Shown here piece after piece: positions 42,576 through 53,692 of a DNA stretch of 64,000 bases. Both the position numbers and the translations under genes were made by a program. The notes below the pieces were generated by a model. It had not been told where the DNA came from. It saw only the letters and a list, made by a program, of their open reading frames with translations, and did no database searches. Origin of the DNA: Leptodactylus fallax (taxonomy: Eukaryota; Chordata; Amphibia; Anura; Leptodactylidae); contig CAMRHE010000077.1 of the NCBI GenBank assembly GCA_947044405.1, positions 5,547,501 to 5,611,500 on the forward strand, written 5' to 3'. How positions within the stretch are numbered: position 1 is the first letter of the stretch; every line of letters begins with the position of its first letter.

Positions 42576-43530
42576 CATGTTGCACAGCTTTACGTAAACT
42601 GTAAAATTTTGCCCAATATGTTGTCCAATTGCATGGCAGAAAACATTTTGAGAAAGTCAAAGTTTGTCTACAGCACATCTTTGTTGCCAGACATTATAGA
42701 TAGTGGTGGATGTATGACAGCATGGAGAGCCATCTTTAGGTGTAGCTGGTTTTAATGTAATGATTTTTGGTAATTTAATAGCCTTTTAGCAGAACACTTG
42801 CCACAAATGCTATATGAAGTAGGGTCTAGCTCTACTGACTCTTAAATAGAGTATTTTCTTATTGAACATATCACAGACATACAATATGACAAGTTTGGCC
42901 ATATATATATAATATTAAGTTTGGCTGACTCTGCAATATTGGTGGGACCAGCCAACTATCTAGGCAACAGCTATCTAAAGTGTATAGATAGGAAGGGAAC
43001 TGTGAATGAGTACTTGCACACTAACTATTTATGTGTTGTTAGGTGCTTGAATCATTTGGTCTAATCACTGTTTATCAGTACTCTAAGCACACAAGCTAAA
43101 ATCACAAACTCCACACAATATAATCATTGGTGATTGTCTCTGCCACTTCAGTTCACTCCAATAACTTCATCTGTGAGCACAGCTTGAAATTAGGTCCTGA
43201 GAAATGCTTTCAGAATACAGAGAATTAAAAGAAGACATCATGGACTGCAAAGGAAACCTAAAAATGGCACCGAAATACTTTATTACTGCCAGAACACACA
43301 GGGCCACGTCCCTTCCAACAGTACCTACAGATACAACAGCCCATATTATACCCATATGAGGCTTAGCTTTGCCTCCTCCAAGATCCCTCACACTCAGTGA
43401 CACTGCTGAAAGGGTTCCACAGATAGTTCTCACCACCATGTTTCACCTCTTTGGATACCTATATTTTATCCAGCCAAATAAAAAGGGAATTATTAGCCTA
43501 TTATGTAGGTAGTACAGTGGCTCAGGGACT
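42576..43530. other. Unassigned DNA
   Basis: A fragment of the '...CTATCTAAAGTGTATAGATAGG' repeat lies at 42930-42992. A 90-codon minus frame at 43167-43439 has no motif and no splice context, so it is not called. Confidence 0.35.
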
Positions 43531-43572
43531 TTCATTCATTCATTTATTCATTCATACATTCATTCATTCATT
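43531..43572. repeat. (TTCA)n microsatellite
   Basis: About ten tandem TTCA units with two interruptions (TTTA, TACA), just upstream of the nested Tc1 pair. Confidence 0.9.
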
Positions 43573-43628
43573 GTCCTCTATGTAGCTGACATACATAGTA
43601 ATCGTACTATGATCTATCTCACTATATA

Positions 43629-45172
43629 CATTGGGGGAAAAAAGTATTTAGTCAGCCACCAATTGTACAAGTTCTCCCACTTAAAAAGATGAGAGGCTTG
43701 TAATTGACATCATAGGTAGACCTCAACTATGAAAGACAAAATGAGAAAACATATCTAGAAAATCACATTGTCTGATTTTTTAAAGAATTTATTTGCAAAT
43801 TATGGTGGAAAATAAGTATTTGATCAATAACAAAAGTTCATCTCAATACTTTGTTATATATCCTTTGTTGGCAATGACAGAGGTCAAACGTTTTCTGTAA
43901 GTCTTCACAAGGTTGGCACACACTGTTGCTGGTATGTTGGCCCATTCCTCCATGCAGATCTCCTCTAGAGCAGTGATGTTTTGGGGCTGTCGCTGGGCAA
44001 CACGGACTTTCAACTCCCTCCAAAGGTTTTCTATGGGGTTGAGATCTGGAGACTGGCTAGGCCATTCCAGGACCTTGAAATGCTTCTTACGAAGCCACTC
44101 CTTCGTTGCCCTGGCGGTGTGCTTGGGATCATTGTCTTTCTGAAAGACCCAGCCACGTTTCATCTTCAATGCCCTTGCTGATGGAAGGAGGTTTACACTC
44201 AAAATCTCACGATACATGGCCCCATTCATTCTTTCATGTACACGGATCAGTCGACCTGGTCCCTGTGCAGAGAAACAGTACCAAAGCATGATGTTGCCAC
44301 TCCCATGCTTCACAGTAGGTATGGTGTTCTTTGGATGCAATTCAGCATTCACTCTCCTCCAAACACGACGAGTTGTGTTTCTACCAAACAGTTCTTCTTT
44401 GGTTTCATCTGACCATATGACATTCTCCCAATACTCTTCTGGAACATCCAAATGCTCTCCAGCAAACTCAGACGGGTCCGGATATGTACTGGCTTAAGCA
44501 GGGGGACACGTCTGGCACTGCAGGATCTGAGTCCCTGGCGGCGTAGTGTGTTACTGACGGTAGCCTTTGTTACGTTAGTCCCAGCTTTCTGCATGTCATT
44601 CACTAGGTCCCCCCGTGTGGTTCTGGGATTTATGCTCACCGTTCTTGTGATCATTTTGACCCCACGGGGTGAGATCTTGCGTGGAGCCCCTGATTTAGGG
44701 AGATTATCAGTGGTCTTGTATGTCTTCCATTTTCTAATTATTGCTCCCATAGTTGATTTCCTCACACCAAGCTGCTTGCCTATTGCAGATGCAGTCTTCC
44801 CAGCCTGGTGCAGGTCTACAATTTTGTCTCTGGTGTCCTTCCATAGCGCTTTGGTCTTCACCATAGTGGAGTTTGGAGTGTGACTGTTTGAGGTTTGTCT
44901 TTTATACTGATAACAATGTCAAACAGGAGCCATTACTACAGGTAATGAGTGGAGGACAGAGGAGCCTCTTAAAGAAGAAGGTACTTATTTTCCTTCATAA
45001 TTTGCAAATAAATTCTTAAAAAATCAGACAATGTGATTTTCTGGATTTGTTTTCTCATTTTGTCTCTCATAGTTGAGGTCTACCTATGATGTCAATTACA
45101 GGCCGGCCTCATCTTTTTAAGTGGGAGAACTTGCACAATTGGTGGCTGACTAAATACTTTTTTTCCCCACTG
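43629..45172 (-). mobile_element. Near-intact Tc1-like transposon (1,544 bp)
   Basis: TA dinucleotides at 43627-43628 and 45173-45174 flank inverted ends CATTGGGGGAAAAAAGTATT and its partner, which reads CAGTGGGGAAAAAAAGTATT inward from the right. The terminal inverted repeats run about 190 bp (43629-43818 and 44982-45172), with a second repeat of the end word (AAAATAAGTA) at the inner edge, as in IR/DR-type Tc1 elements. One transposase gene, frameshifted once, fills the centre. The family is common in fish and frogs. Confidence 0.95.
43843..44864 (-). pseudogene. Tc1 transposase with one frameshift
   Basis: The enzyme cuts and reinserts its element at TA sites. The start ATG at 44864 opens [10 protein letters not shown]. 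Two helix-turn-helix units follow (about residues 12-47, [20 protein letters not shown]; and about 66-114), with a basic linker. Near 44467-44470, where RTRL should run into the FAGEHLD segment, one base is missing. The first frame then leaves the family and the second, open at least from 44466 to 43843, takes over. All three catalytic residues survive: Asp in WSDETK, Asp in DNDPKHT, Glu in NPIENLW, with 34 residues between the last two (DD34E). Total length would be about 340 residues, the family norm. The copy is therefore young but not active as it stands. Confidence 0.93.
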
Positions 45173-45174
45173 TA

Positions 45175-46000
45175 GATACAAATAAGGGGTTTTTAGGACA
45201 TCCCTTTCTAAATCCATAGGCAATAATATGACAAAACAGCTCCCACTCTTCTGGAACTTCTTTCTACAAGATTTTATAGTATGCCTGTAGGAATTTTTGC
45301 CCATTTTTCCAGGAGAGCCTTTCTGGTGTCAGACACTGATGATTGGCTTCCAATCTCCGTTCTACTTCAACCCAAATTGGTTTGATGGGGTAGAGATCAG
45401 AGATCTGTGTGGGCCAGTCTAACTTATCCAACCATGCATTCATGGACCTTTCTTTGGGTACTGGGGCACAGTCATGGTGGAACAGAAAAGGGTCTTCCCT
45501 AAACTGTTGCCACAAAGTTAGAATCATAAAATTGTTCAAAATGTCTTGCTATGCTGAAGCCATAAAATTTCCCTTCACTGAAACAAAGGGGCCTAGGTCA
45601 ACTCCTGAAAACAACCCCATAGCATAATCCCTCCTCTGCCAATCTTTACAGTTGACACATTCATGAAACCCAGACTCATCCACCAGACAGCCAGATAGAG
45701 AAGTGTGGTTTGTTATTCTACATTACACATTTCCACTGCTCCAGAGTCTAGTGGTGTGATTTACAACACTCCATCCAACGCTTGGCATTGTGCTCAGGCT
45801 TTCATGCAGCTGCTCGGCCATGGAAACCCATGCCATGAAGCTCCCGGTGCACAGTTTTTGTGCTGATGTTAATTGAGATTGGGAATTCTGCAGTTATTGA
45901 GGCACCAGAGCGTTGGTGACTTTTATGTACCATGTCCCTCAGTATTCAGCAACCCTGCTCTGTAACTTTACATGGTCTGTCTGCACTTATCTAGAAGGGA
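45175..46000 (-). pseudogene. Remnant of the older Tc1 transposase
   Basis: The minus strand from about 45830 to 45264 encodes broken pieces of a Tc1 transposase. HHDCAPVPKERS matches the second catalytic block (HDCAPVHKA-type), DWPTQISDLYPIKPIW matches the third, and GRAAA/FHGRAAA-like text lies upstream near 45815. The third catalytic Glu is replaced (PIK where PIE is expected), the first Asp block is deleted, and stops interrupt most frames. The N-terminal DNA-binding region is largely missing. It is related to, but clearly a different family from, the inner element. Confidence 0.75.
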
Positions 46001-46212
46001 AGAAATTTCACAAACTAACTTGTTACACCGGAAGCATCCTATTACAGTACTACACTGGAATTCAATGAGCTCTGTAGTACGACGCATTCTTTCACAAATG
46101 CTTATAAAGGCAGACTGCATGGCTAGGTGCTGGATATTATACACCTATGGCAATGGGACTGAATGTAACACCTGACTATGAGGTGTGTCCAAATACTTTT
46201 GTCCATATAGTA

Positions 46213-49200
46213 TAGGACGTTGGGTGGTGGGCCTAAGCACTGTTGCTCCACCTCTAAGCTACAGTTCCTATTACTATTGATGAAGACTAGAAAAGTTGTA
46301 ATTTAAAGCATTGCTCCATTTCAGTAATCTGGTAGTAATATTTATAGAACTGGGCAGGAGCCAGGTAGCCAATGCACCCCCAAAAATCACTGAAGTTGTG
46401 ATTTTATTCTATTGAATGTCTATGGAAATTCTTAATGTCTGGCAAATTAATAAAATCTTACTGATCCTATGGTGGTCTAACTAGCCCCTAAAGGCAACAG
46501 AAATGTGTCCACACCAGCAGTAAGACACGTTACCACCAAGGACTGGATGCCTACAGTAGCTGGTCCCATAAAATTGTTAACATTTCAGCATAGCCAACTT
46601 TCCAGCAGTGTCACATCCCTAGAATCGTAAGTGATCTTTTTGATCATTGACTCCTTTCCATCCCTTGGCTATTCGGTAATAATCAGTTATGTTAAAAGCT
46701 AATAGTAATAGACTGTACAGGCTTGCAGAGTTGCTGAGCACCAGCTATTGGAGCTTATTTATGTGGTATATGGAACCCTTTGTCTTATGACTTTGTTTCG
46801 GAAGAGAGGGCACCAAGACGCCTTGCTCCTGAGACATGACTGGCTTGATGCAATTAAAATGCCTGTCAGGTAGTTGATGCTGGAATCTTGTGACAAGCCG
46901 CTCTATGTAGACACCGGGGCCGCTTCACAGTGAAAGTGAGCGATGACGCGCCTCTTGTCTGCTCTTCCTTCTAGAACATTCCAGATCTAGAGGCGAGCTT
47001 CTTTGTATTACTAGATTTCCGTCATCATTTTATCCGCTCGGCATCGATTAACCTTTAATCCCCTGACTGTCTTTTTTATCATCTTGCCACCTTGTTTTTT
47101 AATGTATTTCCTATTCTTTGTTTCCATCATCATTCCCTTCCATCTTAGCACCTGCTCATTTACCCATCATTTACTCCTTTCTCTCTCTCTCTTGTTCTTA
47201 CGTCCCTCCTCCCCTTCACCAATATACGTTTTTCTCCTCTCTTTCCTCCGCTGTTTCTCCTCTTCTCCCCAACCCCCTCCTCTTTTCCGCCCTCCCTCAC
47301 CCCCTCTCTTCAGTACCACTGCAGGCTTCATAGAGACAAGCTGGTGGCTCACACAGTCCTGGGCACAGAGCTGGTGGAGAGGAAGGGAGGGAGTGAATAA
47401 AGTGTATCGTAGCCTCTGTATTTCACATGAGGCTATTAACCAGTTCACCCAGTACCTTCTTCCTAAGCATCAGCTGAATTAAAACAAAGAGCATTATGCT
47501 GCAGTGCCAGGGAACAGAAGGTGTGTTAAATCCACATCATTGCTGTCTACAGAGCTTTGCTTAGCACAGGGGGTGCATCTTCCCAGTGCTTTGTACGAAA
47601 AAAAGGAAACAAAAACCCAAAAGCTAACATCTCGTCCTCTTGTCCCCCTCTGTTTTATTTCTCCAGCTCCTGCCTGATTCATCCTTTTGTTCCTGCCTCT
47701 CAGTCCTGCTTCACCATCCGGATAAAGAGGTATTTATACCGTCTTTGTAGCTTGTCGTTGTATAGATAACAGGCAGTCCTTGCCGCCACCTTTACGGTAA
47801 CTTATTACTGGGAGAATTTGCTATTAGCCGCTTTTCAGCTTTAAGGCCTTTTAAATGCCTTGTAAAAATCTAATGCCTGTTTATACCGCAGCCATGTGCA
47901 TTAACATGTTTAGCTGCCAGTGGTAAATACTGTAAGGGGCTAGTACGTCTCATTTACTATTCTGCATTGTCTTAACCCTTGCATGTGTGTGCAGTCAAGT
48001 ATAGATTTTTCCACTGTTAACCCTTTCTACAGCAGTTGTGTGCTGTCAGCAGTCATGAGGTTAAATGCTACCGTATCCAGATGTAATTGACAGCTGCTCT
48101 GTCACCATTGTTAGAGATTTTTTCGTTGGTTTTTTTTCGCTGCATCATCCGTGTATTGCAGGACTAGTAAAGGTGCAGATAGATCTGGCTGCTGAATCAG
48201 CAGCTCGAACTAGGCCTTTATCTCCAATGGACTATCTATAAAGGCACAATATGCCCATTTCTCTTGCTAGTAAAGCTTACTTGATAGTGTCGATGTCGGT
48301 TTGTATTTGCTGAGCTGATATATCATGTCAGATCTGGCACTGCTCTTTTGTACAGAGGTTGTATTGGATGGTGCTAGTGCTTATAGTGCCTAGGTATTCA
48401 TTATAGTAGATATGGATTCATGTACTAGAGTTGTAATCCTTCATATGCTTATTTTACATTTTTATGGTGCATATATTTAAAGGCATTGAATATTGCCTTT
48501 GTAGTTTTAATCCATTGCTGGTATCCTGCCCAGTCATAATGGCATATAGTAATATTACTTGAGATGATACCTGCATGGTGTATGAGATCATGGTGGTGAT
48601 GTAGCTGTTCCATTATGAAACATACAGTCAATTAATATGCTGGTCAGGTACGTGTAGTTCATTCCTCCTTGCAGTTATGAGACCTAATGTTTATGGCCTC
48701 CTTGGATGAATCTGGTTACTTATACAATATTAATAATGTAGTATAAATCAAGATCTGTAGAAAATAATGAACAAAGCATCTGCCATGCATGAAATACACA
48801 GCAATTGTTATAAAATGTTACAGGCGCAAAGACTGGGACGATCTGGATGTGCTGTATTACGGTTAAATTGTGCACATAAAAAAATTTATATCAGAGCATA
48901 CACTTACGGTATGTGATTATTACGGTAATTTGACCAGTACGGTCATGTCACTAAAGTACCGCTAGAATTACATGCCCAGTCAAGTTTATGGCAGCCATCT
49001 GATGGATGGTCAAGCTAGAACATTTCCGAGCCAGTCATGGTCAACAAAGTACCATTGTTGAGGCACATGTAGCTCAAGGGCAACAAAACATAAAATTGGA
49101 GACTTTGCTATAGCCATGATGCAGTAAACAATAAGCCATGATATTTAACGAGGATCCGCCGCCTCTCCTGTCTGGTTTACTAAATACTTGTATTGTCCAT

Positions 49201-49239
49201 GAAATAAGAATTCTAGAGAATATTTACATAGAATTGTTC
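46213..49239. other. Repeat-poor block, possible host regulatory or UTR DNA
   Basis: This is the longest stretch without recognisable repeats. It holds a 150-nt polypyrimidine tract (about 47165-47310) ending in CTCTCTTCAG (47304-47313), which fits a strong 3' splice site, and another acceptor-like TGCTCTTCCTTCTAG at 46960-46974. No open frame persists after 47313: the plus frame that reads through the tract stops at 47482. If an exon is here it is non-coding. This is a suspicion from composition and signals, not an identified gene. Confidence 0.3.
47165..47312. repeat. Polypyrimidine (C/T) tract
   Basis: About 150 bp in which the plus strand is almost wholly C and T, ending in a CAG. It can be low-complexity sequence or the upstream part of a splice acceptor. 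The Pro/Ser- and Arg/Glu-rich open frames across it on the two strands are composition artefacts. Confidence 0.8.
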
Positions 49240-49400
49240 CTCCGTTACTCCTTCTAGATATTTATGAATACATTGACAACTGGGTGTTACCAGTTGGAGG
49301 TGTGTCCTTACATTGTCCAATATTGTGTAGGGACACACCCCTTTGGCAAGGGAGATAGTAACATCTGTTATTCATAAATATTCAGGAGGAAAGGCAGAAC
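49240..49400. mobile_element. MITE copy (family of 9579-9888)
   Basis: Left arm 'CTCCTTCTAGATATTTATGAATACATTGACAACTGG', core 'GTTACCAGTTGGAGGTGTGTCCTTACATTGTCCAATATTGTGTAGGGACACACCCC', right arm 'TGTTATTCATAAATATTCAGGAGGAAAGGCAG'. Family-like text (TTTTCATGGGAAATGTGAGTATTTA) continues to about 49465. Confidence 0.65.
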
Positions 49401-52400
49401 ATAAGAAAAAATGTCCCAGAAAAGAGTTTTCATGGGAAATGTGAGTATTTAATAAAAATTAGTTTCCGGTGTTTGGTTCTCAGTTTTTCCACCACACCAC
49501 TTTGGTTGACTCGGCCTTATCATTACCCATCTTCTGCCCTAAGTTAACTCATAGTAGACATGTGGTTATCCATAGAAAGGAGAACTTCCAAAATATAAAA
49601 GTCTCAATGCTACTTTTGCTCTGGAGCTCACATTGCTAGAGAGGATATAATGTGAATCAAAATCTCAATTTACATCAATGTCCACCTGATAAAAGATGCT
49701 ATGTTGTCTGTGATTTTGATCTATATAATTCTTTTTGACAATTTTGACAAGTACAGATTCAGCATCTGTTGTCAGCAAAAAGAGGATAGACACAATTCAC
49801 ACACGCAAAATAGACTTTCTTGCGAGCAATTAAATAGAAGAGCTGCTGCTATAATTCATTGACATGTAGGAAAATGTTTTTGGAGGTTCCCAGAACAAGA
49901 GAAGCAATCATAGGAGCAGACATGTTTCTGGACTGTCTGGCAGTAGTCCCATTGAGGAACAAAACAGTCAGCTCCTGCCCAACCCAATATGGCTCTTTAT
50001 AGGAAACAAAGGATTGTATTCAACTTCATAGAAAAATGAGATCTGATAAAATTATGTCTCTTGAAAGAAATAACTATTGAAGGACACACCAAATATCATG
50101 TTTTTGGAAGTCCTCCTCTAGCTACAGAGTACATAACTCTGGACAAATATGGAAAGCTTTCTGTTGCCACTCCATGCTAATATACAGTAGTCTCTAGTAG
50201 GCAGATATAATGCTATGTGATTTCCTCTATACTTTGTCCAGTAGAAACATATAGGGTTATGTCCCCTGAACCCAATGCTGCCATACTCATCTTTGCATTC
50301 CGCCATAATTTACATTAGTTATCTTGAGTCTGCAGTTAGCACCTCTTAGTGGCAATTTTAACACAACCAAAAGTGTCTTAGCGAATATATTCACTGTGGG
50401 AAGAAAGCAGGAGGCAAGTGTTAATGATATCCAACACTAGCAGTCGGTAAAGATTGTAGAAGCAGTTCTGGATTGCTATTGTCCATGTACGAAACCCTAT
50501 CGAAAAAATAATTTCATCTTGTATTACAGTACTAACATAGAACATACCTGAAAAGGTAAAAAAATACATCAAGTGCAACCTAAAATTCTACAGTGTTGAT
50601 CCAGAAGAAGGCAAAAACTCCTAGAAGGCAGTTCCTGAATGCCTCATTTTAGGGCAATAATATTCCTTGCCTACTCATATTTGGCATCAGAATAAATCAT
50701 TGGATCAATGACCCATCTCTTTAAAGCTAAGCATACACTTCGCATAGCTGTTGACTGAAATAAATCCATCATGTCTGACCCTTCTTTACCCCAGCATCTC
50801 CCATGGGGGGATTTGGGGGAGTTGACTGACAGTTGAATGTATATGATCAGCTTAACATATAGGGCTTCCCATAAATTCTGTAAGTCGCTTGACCATTCTC
50901 TTATACCAGCCCCCACTGTCTGGTATTACTTTTTTAAGAGCATGTTATAATACTAAGAGAGAACTATTATAAAGCTGTGAGGTGTATAGAGTATCATGTA
51001 TACTATATATCTTTCTTCCTTAATAGCAAGCAGTTGCATACCTGTCACAAAGACAGATACCACATTTGCTCTGAGACCCACGAAGGGGGCTGTTATTTAT
51101 TATTCCTTGTCGCACCTATTTTTCTCTGTCTCTCACCTCTCACCATTGCGTCTCTCACCCATGCCTATCTTGTTTGTGCTCTATATGTGTTGTATAACCG
51201 TCTGTTACCTATTATTTTGCTTAGTTACTCAATCTTTCCCTCAGTCCTCTTTTTTGGCCTCCGCTACTTGACATGGCCTTTTCTTTCGTATGCGTTCCTT
51301 TGTTTTTCTCTTGTGATAGCTTAGTGACAACCTGCTGGTTTGACTGGAGACCTACAGAAACATCAGCTTTATGTAACAATGGAAATATACAATGGAAATC
51401 CATGTTATCAAAAGGCTTATGTCTGTCAAAGTATACAAGGATAGAAATACAAAATTGCAGGAGCCAGTGCCCAGATGTACATGGCTATGTAATATTTACA
51501 TAATTTTACATTATGAAGCAGTACTTACTAATGTTTTAGAATATTAAGATGTTTTTGATAAAATTATGTGTGTTTACCAATCGCATCACATGGATATTGT
51601 ATAATTCATTGCATAATTTTCATAGAAATCAAATTTTGGTCATTTGTGTCCACTGGGTCTTAAAAATAATTTCTTTTCCATTCTCATGACGTAACAAGGA
51701 CCTATAGGATCCGGTGGGTTCAATCAAACTCAGATGTTGTCTAGTAGTAAATGGTAACAGTAGACAGAAGAATGACTTGTACACGCTGTTTCAATCTGCA
51801 TAATTTTGTATCAGAAAGCCTCGTAAAAGTTTTGCCGAGAATGTAGGAGTTGTCCTCATCCCTTCTGTTCTGTTGCAGACAATTGTGGGATGGAGCTTAT
51901 ACTTGGGGAGGGTTTAACATTGATGGATTCCAGGTGCAGGAAGAAGAGTAACGGATGAACCCCCTCTGCAGCCAGTTGTCAGGACTATGGGAAGATAGGA
52001 TGGGTTATGGCTGATGTCTTGGACACAGACGAATATAATTCTTTATAAAATTCCTTATGTTTTATGATTACAATATGAGACACAATTTTACAGGGGTTGT
52101 TCTATAATCACAACTTATTACCTATCCATAAGATAGAGTGATAATTGTCCTATCAAGACTAAATGGAGTAGCAGCCCATGTGCACACCCAGCACTTTTTT
52201 TTGTCCAAAGTTGATTTTTTTGTATCCCTCAAGGTACAGTCAATAGTTTTCATTCAAAGGCAACTGGGGGCACACTGAGATGAGATGTGTCCCTTAAGTC
52301 TCCACAACTTAAAAGACATAAGTCCCCAAAAGTTAAAATACCTTCCTTCTAGTGCTGGTGCTTAATACCAGGTTTAACGGTAAACCAGCCACTTCTTGGT

Positions 52401-53121
52401 GGCACCTCTTACCAACCTGCGCAAGAGAGAAGAGTTGCATGACTCTTTTACCTGTTTTCCATTACTGCAGTACAAGTGAAGTGCAGTATAGAGAGGTGAG
52501 GCCAACCTGAGATAGAGTTCCACATAAAATGGGACAGCCTGTATACCTTTAGAGCAGTCTATGTGGAGGCATGATCGATGATACATTGGAAGGAGTTGTA
52601 CACAGCTCCTGAAACTATAGGTACACTATAGGGTACAATAAGTGGCTATCTGTCATCATTTAGCACTATTTACAAAAACCGCAGGTTATGCTCACATAGC
52701 CTAAGCTATAACAGGACGTATTCATTAGATCATCGCGTCTTGGCCATAAATTACTGTAGTGCCAATAGACTACGTCCCTTGCTGCAACCAATTGTTGTAT
52801 AAAGATGTCAAGGGAAGTAGAAGTAGCGGCGAGATGAGCAGAATTATGGATACAGCAGCTAAATCAATTATCGCTCATTTGTGCCTAACCTCAAGGACTC
52901 AGCAGCAGATAAGATATAACACCTTGATAAGGATTGCGCATTACTATTATGCAGCCGTAATAGGGCTCCTATTCTAGTACATGGGGCCTTTCTGTGTTTC
53001 ATACCTAGGTACATAGAGTTTTTACTGGCAGATTCCAAGTGAATCTACTAGAAAAAAGTGACCTGCCCATTAAATGCTGTATTAACAACTCTTATGCATG
53101 GCGTCCACATAACATAATGTA
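49401..53121. other. Unassigned DNA with one candidate exon
   Basis: 3.7 kb without a repeat that I can name. A pyrimidine-rich 115-codon plus frame at 50977-51324 has no motif. The candidate exon at 51879-51958 is listed separately. Confidence 0.3.
51879..51958 (+). CDS. Candidate small 3' terminal exon (speculative)
   Basis: A good acceptor (CTTCTGTTCTGTTGCAG, ending 51878) is followed by an open frame in phase 1. It reads (x)NCGMELILGEGLTLM... for 25 codons and stops with TGA at 51956-51958, the last residues being RCRKKSNG. A second phase is open through a possible donor (CCAG|GTGCAG at 51933/51934) and reads QLWDGAYTWGGFNIDGFQ. I recognise neither peptide. No neighbouring exon was found and two open phases over 80 nt is not rare, so this is a lead only. 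Confidence 0.15.
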
Positions 53122-53692
53122 GAGCCATAGAGGAGAATTTATTAAAGGGGGTCTCTCACCAGGAAATTCAATATTAAACCAACCACAGTGCACTTTATTG
53201 GACATTATGCTGAGCACCATCATGCCTGCAGATAACTATTTTTAGAAATATGCAAATGAGGCTCGAATGCAGTGGGCGTGCCAAAGCCTCCAAGGGCTCC
53301 ATCTCCAGGATTGAGTCGCCGGCCCTGCAGACTTGATTGACAGCGTCTTCCAACAGCTATGACTCTGCTTTTTAAATTCTCCACAAGCCTGTTGTTCCCC
53401 ATGTGAAGCCATTGGAGGCTCTGGTGGTGCATCTATTAGACTGCCCAAAGGTATGATGGCGCTCATTGACCCTTGCAATGCACTGTGACTGGTTCCATAT
53501 TGATCTTCCTGCTGACAGACTCCCTTTAAGGCTGCTGTAGATTTGAAGGGATTTACATTTGCATTTCTTCCTCCCACTAAACCTAGCTCACAAAATGCAA
53601 AAGGCCACAGAGTTACAATGTTTTGTGCAATAATGGTGTGCAGCAAAACTTGTGACTTTTTACTGGGGCAACACCCTTGATAAATTCCCCCC
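53122..53692. mobile_element. Outer repeat split by a TTAA MITE
   Basis: 'GAGGAGAATTTATTAA' before the inner MITE and 'GGCTGCTGTAGATTTGAAGGG...GATAAATTCCCCCCAT' after it are the ends and body of a frog repeat with GGGAATTTAT-like termini. Rejoined at the shared TTAA, they read continuously. Confidence 0.5.
53142..53529. mobile_element. TTAA-flanked MITE nested in a repeat
   Basis: TTAA at 53142-53145 and 53526-53529; inverted ends AGGGGGTCTCTCACCAGGAA and TTCCTGCTGACAGACTCCCT. The interior is palindromic around 'GCCTCCAAGGGCTCC' and 'GAAGCCATTGGAGGCTC'. The 159-codon minus-strand frame here lies mostly inside the MITE and is not a gene. Confidence 0.8.

Larger units (their letters stand above)
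43622..46210 (-). mobile_element. Older Tc1-like element, split by a younger Tc1
   Basis: The right end TTTTGTCCATATAG (46197-46210) is followed by TA (46211-46212). The left end is split: CTATATA (43622-43628) precedes the younger element, and GATACAAATAAGG...TTTTTAGGACATCCC (45175-45207) resumes after it, as a diverged inverse of the right end (CTATATGGACAAAAGTATTTGGACAC read inward). Without the insertion only about 1.04 kb is left, so the copy also has internal deletions. The orientation of the coding remnant is minus. Confidence 0.75.

Noticed and set aside
44452..44883. 143-codon plus frame opposite the Tc1 gene
   Set aside because: It is antisense to the conserved N-terminal transposase frame; only the minus strand shows family motifs.
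47084..47482. 132-codon plus frame, Pro/Ser-rich
   Set aside because: Most of it is translation of a polypyrimidine tract; it stops soon after the tract ends.
50977..51324. 115-codon hydrophobic plus frame
   Set aside because: Pyrimidine-rich composition gives Leu/Ser/Phe runs; no start context or homologous motif.
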